From contig JAUZPI010000016.1 in the NCBI GenBank assembly GCA_030706015.1, positions 1 to 64,000 on the forward strand: DNA of 64,000 bases, given 5' to 3'. Numbering within the stretch: position 1 is the stretch's first letter; every line of letters begins with the position of its first letter. Both the position numbers and the translations under genes were made by a program. The stretch is from Bacillota bacterium (GTDB lineage Bacteria; Bacillota; Clostridia; Clostridiales; Clostridiaceae). Below, in pieces: positions 36,401 through 46,002 of the stretch. Under the pieces are notes generated by a model, which ran no database searches, had not been told where the DNA came from, and worked only from the letters and a program-made list of their open reading frames with translations.

Positions 36401-37755
36401 AAGAAAGAGACAGGGATGGTTTTGTTCCTCACAGAATAGAGGAGGCTAAAGAAAGAGTACTATTTACTGAGGACATGAAGAAGAATCATACAATACTGGT
36501 TCCTCAAATGTCTCCAATTCATTTTCAATTTTTAGAGGTTGCATTCAATGCAGCAGGTTACAATATGGTGGTATTGCCTTCTGTGGATACTAAGGCTGTA
36601 GATGAAGGGTTAAAATATGTAAATAATGATGCGTGCTATCCATCTATAATAGTTGTAGGACAATTGATTGAAGCATTAAAATCAGGAAAATATGATTTAA
36701 ATAATACTTCAGTTTTAATGTCTCAGACTGGTGGAGGCTGTAGAGCTACAAATTATATTGGCTTCATAAGAAAGGCTTTAAAGGATGCCGGTTTAGAGCA
36801 CATACCAGTTATATCACTTAGTGCCCAAGGCCTAGAAAAGAACCCTGGATTTAAAGTGTCACTTTCAATGGTTAACAAAAGTATGATTGCTCTTATATAT
36901 GGTGATCTTCTTATGAGAGTTTTATATAGAGTAAGACCTTATGAAAAAGTCAACGGTTCAGCCAATGAACTGTATGAAAAATGGGTAGATAGATGTAAAG
37001 CTTCCGTAGAAAGTGGTAACTGGAGTCAATATAGAAAAAACATCAGGGATATTGTAAATGATTTTGATAATCTACCTATAATAGAAATGAGAAAGCCAAA
37101 AGTAGGTCTGGTAGGTGAAATATTAGTAAAATTCCATCCTACTGCTAATAATAACGTAGTTCAGATTGTTGAAGATGAAGGGGCAGAAGCTGTTATGCCT
37201 GATTTAACTGACTTCTTATTATATTCTGCCTTTGACCAAGGATATAAGCATAGATATTTATCAGGAACCAGAAAGGCAAGGATAGTAAGTAACGTGATGA
37301 TAGATGTAATTGAGAGATACAGAAGGGAAATGAAAAAAGCTCTCAGAAATAGCAAAAGATTTGAACCTCCAAAAAGTATTGCGGAACTGGCTGCTTGTGT
37401 ATCCGACATTGTATCCATAGGTAATCAGACAGGTGAAGGATGGTTCCTTACTGCGGAAATGGTAGAACTAATTGAGAGCGGAGCGGAAAATATAGTTTGC
37501 ATGCAGCCTTTTGGATGTTTACCAAACCATGTTACTGGTAAAGGAATGATTAAAGAACTAAAAAGAAGATTTCCTAAAGCCAATATTGCAGCTATAGATT
37601 ATGATCCAGGGGCAAGTGAAGTAAATCAATTAAATAGAATTAAGCTTATGCTTTCTACTGCTTTTAAGAATATCGAGCAAGAAAATAGTAGCTTTGAGAA
37701 AAATGAGCAAAATAGACTTACTGCAGAAGGAGAAGCTGCTGCTGTAGAATTATAA
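33457..37755 (+). CDS. giant 2-hydroxyacyl-CoA-dehydratase activase-like protein (two BadF/HgdC domains + DUF2229 + HgdB-like end)
   Basis: 1432 residues from ATG 33457, which follows GGGAAGGG. The first domain ([45 protein letters not shown]) and the second ([45 protein letters not shown]) are ASKHA ATPases of the HgdC/BadF type with Cys that bind a bridging 4Fe-4S cluster. A DUF2229 region follows ([19 protein letters not shown]), then an HgdB/CoA-dehydratase-like end with several Cys ([32 protein letters not shown]). Classic activases inject one electron into the dehydratase using ATP. This long form is separate from any dehydratase genes here, and its substrate is unknown. Confidence 0.88.
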   Translation: MKEKLHLGLDVGSTTVKLVVMDDQDNIVYGKYERHFSDIKSAIIKLINHVYEGFADSKATVMVTGSGGLSVSKWLNIPFIQEVIACTSTIEEFISETDVAIELGGEDAKITYFDGNIDQRMNGTCAGGTGAFIDQMASLLKTDAQGLNDLAKKHTTIYPIAARCGVFAKTDVQPLLNEGAAKEDIAASIFQAVVNQTISGLACGKPIRGNVAFLGGPLYFLSELRERFIKTLNLTEKQVIFPDNSQLFVAMGAALSSKKESYISFVELKERLEALKDSSSHEVQRLRPLFNNEDEFNSFRGRHTKNVVKRVTLETYNGNCFLGIDAGSTTTKVALLSEHGELLYSFYGSNEGSPLKLIVKILKEIYSKLPKTAKIVNSAVTGYGEALIKAALKVDIGEVETIAHHKASDFFLPGVDFILDIGGQDMKCLRIKEGVINSILLNEACSSGCGSFLETFAKSLNMRIDEFASSALLADNPVDLGSRCTVFMNSRVKQAQKEGAQVGDISAGLSYSVIKNAIFKVIKIRNPKELGEKIIVQGGTFYNDAVLRAFELISEREVVRPDIAGLMGAFGVALIARERYDASIESTLIHVNELENFSTELNMKRCGLCANNCLLTINMFSDGRQFVSGNRCERGAGHQVKKNDMPNLYDYKYKRMLGYKPLAKEQATRGIVGIPRVLNIYENYPFWHTFFTELGFRVELSPRSSKAIYELGIETIPSESVCYPAKITHGHLTALMNRGVKFIFYPCIPYELKEQHGANDHYNCPVVTSYSETLKNNMDGLRGGDIDFRNPFLPLDDKNRLKKRLFEELNDLGLSKSEIFSAVEKAWDEQEKAREDIRLKGEEVLKYLQETGRKGIVLAGRPYHVDPEINHGIPELITSFGMAVLTEDCLAHLGKVERPLRIVDQWVYHSRLYAAASYVATQGNLELVQLNSFGCGLDAVTTDQVQEILESYGKIYTVIKIDEGNNLGAIKIRIRSLKAAMEERDRDGFVPHRIEEAKERVLFTEDMKKNHTILVPQMSPIHFQFLEVAFNAAGYNMVVLPSVDTKAVDEGLKYVNNDACYPSIIVVGQLIEALKSGKYDLNNTSVLMSQTGGGCRATNYIGFIRKALKDAGLEHIPVISLSAQGLEKNPGFKVSLSMVNKSMIALIYGDLLMRVLYRVRPYEKVNGSANELYEKWVDRCKASVESGNWSQYRKNIRDIVNDFDNLPIIEMRKPKVGLVGEILVKFHPTANNNVVQIVEDEGAEAVMPDLTDFLLYSAFDQGYKHRYLSGTRKARIVSNVMIDVIERYRREMKKALRNSKRFEPPKSIAELAACVSDIVSIGNQTGEGWFLTAEMVELIESGAENIVCMQPFGCLPNHVTGKGMIKELKRRFPKANIAAIDYDPGASEVNQLNRIKLMLSTAFKNIEQENSSFEKNEQNRLTAEGEAAAVEL

Positions 37756-37784
37756 TCAACTTATTAAAGTATTTTAGTTAATGC

Positions 37785-37812
37785 TTGACAGAACATAAAA
37801 TTTGGCTATAAT
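37785..37812 (+). promoter_or_regulatory. consensus sigma-A promoter of T-box-valS
   Basis: TTGACA and TATAAT are both perfect, with a 16-base spacer. Transcription would start near 37819, at the beginning of the T-box leader. Confidence 0.8.
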
Positions 37813-37819
37813 AGAAAAT

Positions 37820-38088
37820 AGTTTATTTTAACTAAAAACATATGGATACTGCTTTGATGAAGAGGAGTAAGGTCAAAAGCTTATTAAGAGAGGAAAGTTC
37901 ATTGGCTGGGAGACTTTCTATAAGAATGGTCCTGAAGGTAGCTTCGGAGCTTCTTTGCTGAAATAATAGTAAGCAAAGACGGTTAGCTTAATCGTTATAA
38001 TTTTGAGAGCTCATGGTATTTTTCTGTGAGAAAAAAGGTGGTAACGCGCGCTGTCGTCCTTTATTGGATGACAGCGTTTTTATTTTTT
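37820..38088 (+). ncRNA. T-box leader (valine tRNA-sensing) of valS
   Basis: The leader has the T-box elements in order: the AG-bulge stem start (GAAGAGGAGTAAGG from about 37859), a GAGAGGAAAG Stem-I segment, a specifier region CCTGAAGGTAGC (37931-37942, GTA at 37938-37940 would be a valine codon), the T-box sequence AAGGTGGTAACGCG (38035-38048), and a terminator with stem CGCTGTCGTCC/GGATGACAGCG followed by a T-rich run. Uncharged tRNA-Val should pair with the specifier and with the UGGU bulge, forming the antiterminator and turning valS on. The specifier assignment rests on position and on the downstream gene. Confidence 0.93.
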
Positions 38089-38131
38089 GATTGATTGGTT
38101 AAAATATTTGTATTTCAAGGAGGAAGTTAAT

Positions 38132-40783
38132 ATGGATGATTCAAAAAATATTGCTAAGAATTATGATCCTAAAGAATTTGAAGAAAGAATTTACAAGTGG
38201 TGGGAAGAGGAAAGGTTTTTTACACCTGAAGTAGATAAAAGTAAAAAGCCATACACTATTGTGATGCCGCCTCCAAATATAACTGGACAGCTTCATTTAG
38301 GTCATGCATTAGATAATGCACTTCAGGATTTTTTAATAAGAACTAAGAGAATGCAGGGTTTCAGTACATTATGGCTGCCGGGGGAAGATCATGCAAGTAT
38401 AGCTACTGAAGTAAGAGTTGAAAATGAGCTATTAAAACAAGGTCTTAATAAGAAAGAAATGGGAAGAGAAGCCTTCCTTGAAAAGGTATGGGAGTGGACT
38501 GACACTTATAGAAATAGAATTAAGACTCAGCTTAAGAAAATGGGTGTTTCAGCGGATTTTACAAGAGAAAGCTTTACAATGGATGAAAAATTAAACAAGG
38601 CAGTTAGAACTGTATTTGTTAAGCTTTATAATGAAGGGTTAATATATCAAGGAAATAGAATAACCAACTGGTGCCCAAAATGTCAAACTGCATTATCAGA
38701 TGCAGAAATAGAATATAAAGAACAAGAAGGTCATTTCTGGCATATAAAATATCCTGTAGTTGGAAGCAAAGATGAATATCTTGAGATTGCTACTACAAGA
38801 CCCGAAACCATGCTTGGAGATACTGCAGTAGCAGTTAATCCAGAAGATGAAAGATTTAAACATTTAATTGGTAAAACATTAATGCTGCCTCTTGTTAATA
38901 GAGAAATACCTATTATAGCAGATGAATATGTTGATGTTGAATTTGGTACAGGTGCTGTTAAAATTACTCCTGCGCATGATCCTAATGACTATATGGTTGG
39001 AAGAAGACACGATTTACCTGAAATAATCATGTTAAATGAAAATGGGACAATTGCAGAGGGATACGGAAAGTATACAGGTCTTGAAAGATACGAAGCTAGA
39101 AAACTAATTGTTGAGGATTTAAAAGAACAAGGATTCTTAGTGCAAATTAAAGATCATACCCATAATGTAAGTACTCATGATAGATGTGGAACAACTATTG
39201 AACCTATGATATCAAAACAGTGGTATGTAAAGATGGGCTCTTTAGCTAAACCTGCTGTAGATGTAGTTAAAGAAAAGAAAACAAAATTTATTCCTGAGAG
39301 ATTTGATAAGATATACTTCAATTGGATGGAAAACATTCAGGATTGGTGTATATCAAGACAGTTATGGTGGGGACATAGAATTCCAGTTTGGTACTGTCAA
39401 GATTGCGGAGAAATAATTGTTTCAGTAGATGCACCTGATAAATGTTCAAAATGTGAATCTTCAAATTTGAGACAGGATAAGGACGTTTTAGATACTTGGT
39501 TCAGTTCTGCTCTTTGGCCATTCTCAACCTTAGGCTGGCCAGATAAAACAGAGGATTTAGAATATTTTTATCCTACTAGTACACTAGTAACAGGTTATGA
39601 TATCATCTTCTTCTGGGTGGCTAGAATGGTATTTTCAGGTATACATAATATGGGGGATATCCCATTTGAAAATGTATTAATTCATGGTTTAGTAAGAGAT
39701 GCAGAAGGAAGAAAAATGTCTAAATCTCTAGGTAATGGCGTAGATCCATTAGAAGTTATAGATACTTATGGTGCAGATGCCTTAAGATTTATGTTGATTA
39801 CAGGAAATGCTCCTGGAAATGACATTAGGTTTAAAATGGAGAAGGTTGAAGCAGCAAGAAATTTTGCTAATAAGATTTGGAATGCGTCAAGATTTGTTCT
39901 AATGAATATAGACTTCGATTTAATGGAAAAGTACAAAGCAGATACTGATTATAGCTTAGCAGATAAGTGGATATTATCCAGAGCAAATACATTAGTTAAA
40001 GAAGTAACTGATAATATCGAGAAATTTGAATTGGGAATTGCTTCACAAAAAGTTTATGACTTTATGTGGACTGAATTCTGTGATTGGTACATTGAGCTTG
40101 TTAAGCCTGTTATGTATGGTGAAGACGAAAAAGCAAAGGGTATAGCATTTAATGTACTATATAAAGTTTTAACTATAGGACTTCAATTGCTTCACCCATC
40201 AATGCCATATATAACTGAAGAAATATATCAGCACTTAAATGCAGATTTTAAATCAATATCAATTTCTAGCTGGCCTCAATATACTGAGGATTTAAAGGAT
40301 GAAAAAGCTGAAAGTGATATGGGATACATCATAGAAGCTATTAAAGCTATTAGAAATGTAAGGGTTGAAATGAATGTTCCACCTTCAAGAAAAGCTAAGG
40401 TTATGATTTATGCAGGAGAAGACACAAAAGATGCTTTTGCAAAAGGAAATACTTATTTTGAAAAATTAGCATCAGCTAGTGAAGTTGAATTCTTAGTTTC
40501 AAAGGATGGGGCTCCTGAAAATGCAGTTTCAGCAGTTACAAAGGGAGCTGAATTGTTTATGCCTCTGCTCGATCTTATAGATTTAGAAAAAGAGCTGCAA
40601 AGATTAAACAGCGAAAAAGAAAAGCTTGAAAAAGAAATTGATAGAGTTGAAAAGAAACTATCTAATCAGGGCTTTATTGCAAAAGCTCCTGCTCAGGTAG
40701 TTGAAGAGGAAAAGGCAAAAGGGGAGAAATATAAGGAAATGCTTCAATCAGTTGTAGAAAGAATTGAAAGCTTACAAAAATAG
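38132..40783 (+). CDS. valS: valyl-tRNA synthetase
   Basis: Charges tRNA-Val with valine. The start is ATG 38132 after AAGGAGGAAG; the frame extends upstream into the T-box terminator and that part is not used. The 883 residues contain the HIGH motif as HLGH (55-58), the KMSKS motif at 528-532, ValRS blocks [10 protein letters not shown] and [13 protein letters not shown] in the editing domain, and a C-terminal coiled-coil arm ([19 protein letters not shown]) characteristic of ValRS. Expression is controlled by the T-box leader; a terminator follows. Confidence 0.97.
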   Translation: MDDSKNIAKNYDPKEFEERIYKWWEEERFFTPEVDKSKKPYTIVMPPPNITGQLHLGHALDNALQDFLIRTKRMQGFSTLWLPGEDHASIATEVRVENELLKQGLNKKEMGREAFLEKVWEWTDTYRNRIKTQLKKMGVSADFTRESFTMDEKLNKAVRTVFVKLYNEGLIYQGNRITNWCPKCQTALSDAEIEYKEQEGHFWHIKYPVVGSKDEYLEIATTRPETMLGDTAVAVNPEDERFKHLIGKTLMLPLVNREIPIIADEYVDVEFGTGAVKITPAHDPNDYMVGRRHDLPEIIMLNENGTIAEGYGKYTGLERYEARKLIVEDLKEQGFLVQIKDHTHNVSTHDRCGTTIEPMISKQWYVKMGSLAKPAVDVVKEKKTKFIPERFDKIYFNWMENIQDWCISRQLWWGHRIPVWYCQDCGEIIVSVDAPDKCSKCESSNLRQDKDVLDTWFSSALWPFSTLGWPDKTEDLEYFYPTSTLVTGYDIIFFWVARMVFSGIHNMGDIPFENVLIHGLVRDAEGRKMSKSLGNGVDPLEVIDTYGADALRFMLITGNAPGNDIRFKMEKVEAARNFANKIWNASRFVLMNIDFDLMEKYKADTDYSLADKWILSRANTLVKEVTDNIEKFELGIASQKVYDFMWTEFCDWYIELVKPVMYGEDEKAKGIAFNVLYKVLTIGLQLLHPSMPYITEEIYQHLNADFKSISISSWPQYTEDLKDEKAESDMGYIIEAIKAIRNVRVEMNVPPSRKAKVMIYAGEDTKDAFAKGNTYFEKLASASEVEFLVSKDGAPENAVSAVTKGAELFMPLLDLIDLEKELQRLNSEKEKLEKEIDRVEKKLSNQGFIAKAPAQVVEEEKAKGEKYKEMLQSVVERIESLQK

Positions 40784-40811
40784 TGTAAAAAATTGCAACT
40801 TAAAATTAACT

Positions 40812-40850
40812 AGGCAGGATAGTTCAGAACTCTCCTGCCTTTTGTTTTTA
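40812..40850 (+). terminator. intrinsic terminator of valS
   Basis: AGGCAGGA and TCCTGCCT with inner AGTT/AACT pairing, followed by TTTTGTTTTT. Confidence 0.82.
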
Positions 40851-41066
40851 TAACAAAATTAAGTTTAAATTCTAGTTGATTAAAAGATTTAGGTGGTTTA
40901 TTATATAGATAGAGAAAATAATGAATTTAATCATGTAAACGAATACATGGATTGATTTTTTATGAGATTATAAGGACTAGGGAAGTATAATAGATTTTTG
41001 TATTTTTATAATGTATTGAGTGAGGGATAAATTTATTTTATTTATAATTTATGGGGGTAGATTAAA

Positions 41067-41924
41067 TTGAAGGATAGGGTCAATAAACTAGGGGATTTTT
41101 TGAAGTTAGATGAGCTGTATGATTCGATTTCTTATATTAATCCGATTACAAAAAGAATATTAGAATTAGATAATGAGAAAAAAGTTAGTAGGGTTAAATA
41201 TTGTTATAATTTTTGGAACAGAAATGAAAGGTGCACCAATTGCATAGCCATGAGGGCGTATAATGAGGACAAACCCCAAATGAAAATTGATTACAATAGC
41301 CAAAAAATATTTATGGCTTTTGCTCAACCAATTGTGGTAGATTCTAAAAAATATGTTGTTGAAATGTACAAAGATATAACCAATAGCGGACTAGTAGAAG
41401 ATATTGAAAATAAAAATAAAGAAGAAATAGCTAGTATTATAAAAAAGATGAATGAAAAAGATGTTATTGATAGATTAACAGGTATAAACAATGAAAGATA
41501 TGTGAAAGAAGCTTTACCTAATGATATACATGAAAGTAATCATGGTAAGAAACCACTGGCAATAATAAAAGTTTGTTTAGAGTCAATAGATTTAATAAAA
41601 GATAGGCATGGGCATAAAGCAATAGAATATTTAATATTTGAAACAGCTGATATTTTAATGAAAACTATAGGTAATAATAATGGCTGGGTCGCTAGATGCG
41701 GAAATGAAGAATTTTTTATTGTACTTAGGAATACGGATAGTCAAGTAGGAGTACAAGATATCGAAATGATAAGAAAGAATATAATGGATAAAAAATATTA
41801 TTATGATGGAAATGAAATAGATATTGATATAAATATAGCCTTATTAATTAACAAAGGAGATTATAGTTCTCATAATATAATTGAAGTTTTAAATGAGCAA
41901 TTTAATATACTTAAGTGTCTTTAA
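41067..41924 (+). CDS. PAS-like sensor with three-Cys cluster and degenerate GGDEF domain
   Basis: 285 residues. The first 110 form a PAS-like domain (ISYINPITKRILELDNE, FMAFAQPIVVDSKKYVVEMYKDIT) with Cys46, Cys56 and Cys59 in the loop CYNFWNRNERCTNC, which could bind a metal, a cluster or heme-like cofactor, or act as a redox switch. After a linker helix comes a GGDEF-like domain (DVIDRLTGINNERYVKEAL) whose signature is GNEEF (212-216) and whose first metal Asp region is KVCLESIDLIKDRHGH, so cyclase activity is unlikely. The start is TTG 41067 after GGGGGT; no better start is visible. It is monocistronic. Confidence 0.75.
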   Translation: MKDRVNKLGDFLKLDELYDSISYINPITKRILELDNEKKVSRVKYCYNFWNRNERCTNCIAMRAYNEDKPQMKIDYNSQKIFMAFAQPIVVDSKKYVVEMYKDITNSGLVEDIENKNKEEIASIIKKMNEKDVIDRLTGINNERYVKEALPNDIHESNHGKKPLAIIKVCLESIDLIKDRHGHKAIEYLIFETADILMKTIGNNNGWVARCGNEEFFIVLRNTDSQVGVQDIEMIRKNIMDKKYYYDGNEIDIDINIALLINKGDYSSHNIIEVLNEQFNILKCL

Positions 41925-41959
41925 ATTTATTTATTTTTTAATAAGAATAATTTAATTTT

Positions 41960-42017
41960 ATGCATCAGTAGTATACTTTGAACAATGAAATAAGGTATAC
42001 TACCGATGCATATTTTT
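41960..42017. terminator. long bidirectional terminator stem
   Basis: ATGCATCAGTAGTATAC and GTATACTACCGATGCAT pair over 16 of 17 positions with a 17-base loop, followed by a T-run. Confidence 0.82.
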
Positions 42018-42107
42018 ATGAACACATACAACCAATATATGTATATTTTGATTTTAGTTCGAGAATTTGGTAAAATATTTTTAAATCAATGAAAAGGAGC
42101 TGCTATA

Positions 42108-43445
42108 ATGAACTACGATGAGGCGATGAATTATATAAGGAATACTGCAAAATTTGGAAGTAACTATGGACTAGAAAGGACAGAGAAAATCCTTGAGATA
42201 TTAGATAATCCGCATAAAAATATAAAATGCATACATATAGCAGGTACAAATGGAAAAGGTTCAACCACTGCTATGTTGTGTAGTATTTTGAAAGAAGCAG
42301 GGTACAGTGTTGGAATGTATACATCACCCTATTTGGAGGAATTTGAAGAAAGAATACAGATAAACAACAATAATATAGCTAAAGAGGACTTGAGCAATAT
42401 AATCACTGAAGTTTCCTATGCCGTTGATGGGGTTATAAAGCAAGGTTATGACCATCCCACAGAATTTGAAATAATTACATGTGCAGCTTTTTTATATTTT
42501 TATAAGATGAGGGTTGATTTTGCAGTTGTAGAGGTTGGATTAGGCGGAAGATTAGACTCAACTAACGTAATTACACCATTGATGAGTATAATTACTTCTA
42601 TTAGCTATGATCATATGCAGATACTAGGAGATACTTTAGAAAAAATAGCCCTTGAGAAGGCTGGTATAATTAAAGAAAATGTACCTGTAATTTTATATCC
42701 ACAGGAGAAAGAGTGTGAACTAGTTATAGAAAATATAGGTAAAAGCAAGAAATCTAACCTTATTAAGGTTTTAAAAGAGTGTGGGATATATGTTAAAATG
42801 AGGGAAGTGTCCCCTATAAATATGTACTATGATGATAGTGATACTGGAATATATGCTCAGCAAATTACCATAGAGACAGCTAATAGAAGGTATAATTTAA
42901 ATTTAGCTTTGTTAGGTGAGCATCAGATATTAAATTGTGCTACGGTCTTAAATGCTGTAGAGGAGTTAATACATCAGGGTTTTGTTATAAATGATAAAGC
43001 AATTCAAAAAGGACTTATTAAGGTAAGATGGAAGGGTAGATTAGAGGTAATGAATAAGAAACCTCTTATCGTTATAGACGGCGCACATAATATTGATGGT
43101 ATAAAGAAACTAAAAGATAGTATTGAATTATATTTTAAATATAAAAAACTAGTACTAATAATTGGTGTTTTGGCAGATAAACAAGTGAAGAAAATGGTTG
43201 AGACTATAGCACCAATTGCTGATAGAATAATTACAGTAACACCTCATAGTGAGAGAGCCGAGATTGCGGAAGAATTACTGAATATAGTAAAAGAATATAA
43301 TAACAATTGTGAAGCTATTGTAGACTACGAGGAAGCTTATCTAAAAGCTGTTAAATACTCTAGTGCTGAGGATGCCATCCTGCTTTGTGGTTCACTATAT
43401 ATGATTGGGGACATGAGAAAGATAATTACTAAAAATAAATTTTAG
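42108..43445 (+). CDS. folC: folylpolyglutamate synthase/dihydrofolate synthase
   Basis: Adds glutamate to folates (and possibly to dihydropteroate) with ATP. 445 residues with the P-loop GTNGKGS (46-52), YTSPYLEEFEERIQIN, the catalytic FAVVEVGLGGRLDSTNVI, ITSISYDHMQILGDT, and the later WKGRLEVM and IDGAHN blocks of the Mur-ligase superfamily. AAAAGGAG precedes ATG 42108. The next gene starts 17 bases after its stop, so the two form an operon. Confidence 0.95.
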   Translation: MNYDEAMNYIRNTAKFGSNYGLERTEKILEILDNPHKNIKCIHIAGTNGKGSTTAMLCSILKEAGYSVGMYTSPYLEEFEERIQINNNNIAKEDLSNIITEVSYAVDGVIKQGYDHPTEFEIITCAAFLYFYKMRVDFAVVEVGLGGRLDSTNVITPLMSIITSISYDHMQILGDTLEKIALEKAGIIKENVPVILYPQEKECELVIENIGKSKKSNLIKVLKECGIYVKMREVSPINMYYDDSDTGIYAQQITIETANRRYNLNLALLGEHQILNCATVLNAVEELIHQGFVINDKAIQKGLIKVRWKGRLEVMNKKPLIVIDGAHNIDGIKKLKDSIELYFKYKKLVLIIGVLADKQVKKMVETIAPIADRIITVTPHSERAEIAEELLNIVKEYNNNCEAIVDYEEAYLKAVKYSSAEDAILLCGSLYMIGDMRKIITKNKF

Positions 43446-43462
43446 TAAGGAGATATGGTGAA

Positions 43463-44245
43463 ATGAGACAATTGGGGACTATAAAATGGTTTATGTGTGA
43501 ATTAAGCGAAAAACAAAAGTGGCAACAAGATTATGATGGAGTTATAAATGTAAAGGATAGCAAATTAGAGCTATTTTTTAGTAGGAAGCATGTGCTATGT
43601 AATGAGAGTGAGTTATTACCAGGAACATATGTGACATTTAAAGTTGGAGCTGACTCCATTAATTGCAATAAAGAAGCGTTAGAGGTTAAACTATTAAAGG
43701 ATGAACAGGATAGGAATATTTTAGAATATTGTTCTGTATTGGATTACAAGTCAATGATAGATATTGCTTTCCAGGTAAGGGATAAAAATCTAAAGAATCT
43801 ATGGAAATGCATGAAAAAGGAGTGTAAAATTCTATTCTTATATAAGGCTTCTAGATATGATTTGAAATCAAATATAATTGAGAATCTTAGTGAAAATGAT
43901 AAGCTTATAAGAAGTATGTTGCTTATACTATGGGCAAAGGATAATCAGCCCAACAAGGAAATAATATTCAAGAAGAGCCTTGAATTGCTTAATGAATATA
44001 TAGCCATTTTAGATTATGAAAAAGAAAAAGAAGTTTTAGAACTTATTTTACCGAAGGAAGAAAAAAGGGCATTAAGTGCATCAGTTCAATGGTATGAGTG
44101 GAACTTATTCCAGTTTATTGAGGCATCTAATAAAAATCCCCTTATTGACGAGTTGGAAGATGAGTCCAAGTATGTGTCTAAGCTAACTCTACTTGTTAAT
44201 GAGCTAATTAAAATAAAAGAAAAGAATAAAGAAGCAGTTTCATAA
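43463..44245 (+). CDS. uncharacterised protein, possible cold-shock-like N terminus
   Basis: 260 residues, no family recognised with certainty. The N terminus (MRQLGTIKWFMCE, YDGVINVKDSKLELFFSRKHV, LLPGTYVTFKVG) follows the order of strands in cold-shock/OB domains, including the GTIKWF opening and a final LPGTYVTFKV strand, but the aromatic RNP motifs are only partly kept. The rest is helical and charged (about 100-260). There is no signal peptide. An AAGGAGATATGG-type ribosome site lies just after folC, so co-translation with folC is likely. A nucleic-acid-binding role is only a suggestion. Confidence 0.5.
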   Translation: MRQLGTIKWFMCELSEKQKWQQDYDGVINVKDSKLELFFSRKHVLCNESELLPGTYVTFKVGADSINCNKEALEVKLLKDEQDRNILEYCSVLDYKSMIDIAFQVRDKNLKNLWKCMKKECKILFLYKASRYDLKSNIIENLSENDKLIRSMLLILWAKDNQPNKEIIFKKSLELLNEYIAILDYEKEKEVLELILPKEEKRALSASVQWYEWNLFQFIEASNKNPLIDELEDESKYVSKLTLLVNELIKIKEKNKEAVS

Positions 44246-44254
44246 TTATAAGGT

Positions 44255-44317
44255 ATTTATGCATAAATATAGAAACGCTCGATGCATAAGTATGAATAAA
44301 TATGCATAGCTATGCAA
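44255..44317. repeat. cluster of TATGCATA-like palindromic motifs
   Basis: Four related units lie within about 60 bases: TATGCATAAATA near 44258, GATGCATAAGTA at 44281, TATGCATAG at 44301 and TATGCAAAT at 44311. They lie between the folC operon and its terminator. Confidence 0.35.
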
Positions 44318-44337
44318 ATGAGTTATAAGTAAAAAAT

Positions 44338-44374
44338 AAAAGTCCCACCATATTATAGGGGACTTTTGTTTTGC
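44338..44374. terminator. bidirectional intrinsic terminator
   Basis: AAAAGTCCC and GGGACTTTT with an 11-base loop, between the folC operon and the convergent argJ. Confidence 0.82.
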
Positions 44375-44390
44375 TAGTAGGAAAGCTTAT

Positions 44391-45608
44391 TTACGATCTA
44401 TATGATCCGTTTATTTTTACATAATCGTATGTTAAATCACAACCCCAGGCTGTGGCATTATACTCGCCGTCATGAAGATCAATAGCGACTGTTACATGTT
44501 CTCTATTAAGAATTTTTGTAGCAAGATCCTCGTCGAAATCTACAGAAGCTCCTTTTCTGCATATCTGAACTGTGCCAACATCACTGCTGAAAAGTACATC
44601 AACGCTGTTTGGATTAAAGTTTCCATCAGAGTAACCTAAAGCACAAAGGATTCTACCCCAGTTAGCATCATTTCCGAAGAAAGCTGCCTTTACTAGGCTT
44701 GAGGTGATAACTGATTTCGCACATATTCTAGCATCCTTTAATGAACGAGCGTTATATAGCTTAACCTCAATTAATTTTGTTGCACCTTCTCCATCTTGAG
44801 CAATCATCTTTGCGAGTTCTACATTTACATAATGAAGAGCTTCCTTAAATTTAAAGTAGCTTATATCCTCACTAGAGATTAATGGATTTTCTGCAGCACC
44901 ATTGGCAAGAACCATTACCATGTCATTAGTGCTAGTATCTCCGTCTACGGAAATCATATTGTAAGATTCTTCAACACTTTCTTTCAATGCTCTAGTAAGC
45001 ATTGACTTTGTTATGTTTGCGTCAGTAACAATAAAGCCAAGCATGGTAGCCATATTTGGATGTATCATACCAGAACCTTTAGCCATACCGCTTATCATTG
45101 CAGTTTTGCTGCCTAGATTAAACTTAACAGTGACCTTTTTTGTGCAGGTATCTGTAGTTATTATTGCCTCTGCAGCATCATTACCTCCATCACTTGAAAC
45201 AGCCTCACAGGCCTTCCTTATACCTGGAACAACGATATCCATAGGTAGAGGAACACCGATTACACCAGTAGATGCTACTAAGGTTTCTACTGGTTTTATA
45301 CCCAAACAATTTGCCGTTATTTTTGCCATTTCAAGGGATTTTTGGTATCCATCATCTCCGGTGCAGGCATTTGCATTCCCTGCGTTTACTACGATTGCTT
45401 GTATATTCTTTGACTCTATATGTTTCATATTAAGTTGAACTGGAGCTGCTTTTACTTTATTAGTAGTGAAAGAAGCCGCAGCAACGCATTCCTTTTCTGA
45501 AAAAATAACACATAAATCTTTTTTTTCGTTTTTCTTCAATCCAGAGTGAATACCTGCAGCTTTAAAATAAGGTACATCCGTAATACTTTTGTCTGTTAAT
45601 ACATCCAT
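44391..45608 (-). CDS. argJ: bifunctional ornithine acetyltransferase / N-acetylglutamate synthase
   Basis: Moves acetyl from N-acetylornithine to glutamate in arginine synthesis. 405 residues; the self-cleavage site is in HPNMATMLGF, where Thr188 becomes the N-terminal nucleophile of the beta chain. Other family blocks are VNAGNANACTG, VASTGVIG and FGNDANWGRI. AAGGAT precedes ATG. It stands alone here, separate from other arg genes, followed downstream only by a terminator. Bifunctional versus monofunctional activity cannot be told from motifs alone. Confidence 0.95.
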   Translation of the reverse strand: MDVLTDKSITDVPYFKAAGIHSGLKKNEKKDLCVIFSEKECVAAASFTTNKVKAAPVQLNMKHIESKNIQAIVVNAGNANACTGDDGYQKSLEMAKITANCLGIKPVETLVASTGVIGVPLPMDIVVPGIRKACEAVSSDGGNDAAEAIITTDTCTKKVTVKFNLGSKTAMISGMAKGSGMIHPNMATMLGFIVTDANITKSMLTRALKESVEESYNMISVDGDTSTNDMVMVLANGAAENPLISSEDISYFKFKEALHYVNVELAKMIAQDGEGATKLIEVKLYNARSLKDARICAKSVITSSLVKAAFFGNDANWGRILCALGYSDGNFNPNSVDVLFSSDVGTVQICRKGASVDFDEDLATKILNREHVTVAIDLHDGEYNATAWGCDLTYDYVKINGSYRS

Positions 45609-45632
45609 TGTTCTTATCCTTCTTTCTTATGT

Positions 45633-45878
45633 TTATTTAGAATAAAATTGTTCTAATGCTTTTGCAAGTTGGTCAGGGCAAGAGGTTCCTCTACCTCCAC
45701 AATCTATATCTTTCAATCTAGAGATAGCTTCTTGGATATCCATACCTTCCACAAGTCTGCTTATGCCTTGTAGGTTTCCGTTACATCCACCTAAAAATTG
45801 AACTTTGGAAACCTTATTATCAACTATTTCAAAGCTGATTTCTCTTGAACAAACTCCTTTAGTTTTATAATTATGCAT
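45633..45878 (-). CDS. TSCPD-domain protein (TIGR03905 type)
   Basis: 81 residues from ATG 45878, set by AAGGTGG; an in-frame ATG at 45911 lacks a ribosome site and would give an atypically long start. It has the family features: YKTKGVCSREI, QFLGGCNGNLQGISRLVEGM and the C-terminal CGGRGTSCPDQLA with a Cys pair. The same domain occurs at the end of some ribonucleotide reductases; the stand-alone form is uncharacterised and may bind metal or nucleotide. It lies 25 bases upstream of argJ and may be co-transcribed with it. Confidence 0.85.
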   Translation of the reverse strand: MHNYKTKGVCSREISFEIVDNKVSKVQFLGGCNGNLQGISRLVEGMDIQEAISRLKDIDCGGRGTSCPDQLAKALEQFYSK

Positions 45879-46002
45879 ATCTATTACCACCTTAAAAGAA
45901 TTAATTAACATTAATATACATTAAAAAAATCCTCAATGTCAATAACTATTATAAACATATTAAAATAAATACTCATATTATAGTTATCAGGAGGTGAAAA
46001 AG

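Noticed and set aside
38087..38131. Longer N terminus for valyl-tRNA synthetase
   Set aside because: The extra codons lie at the end of the T-box terminator, and AAGGAGG points to ATG 38132.
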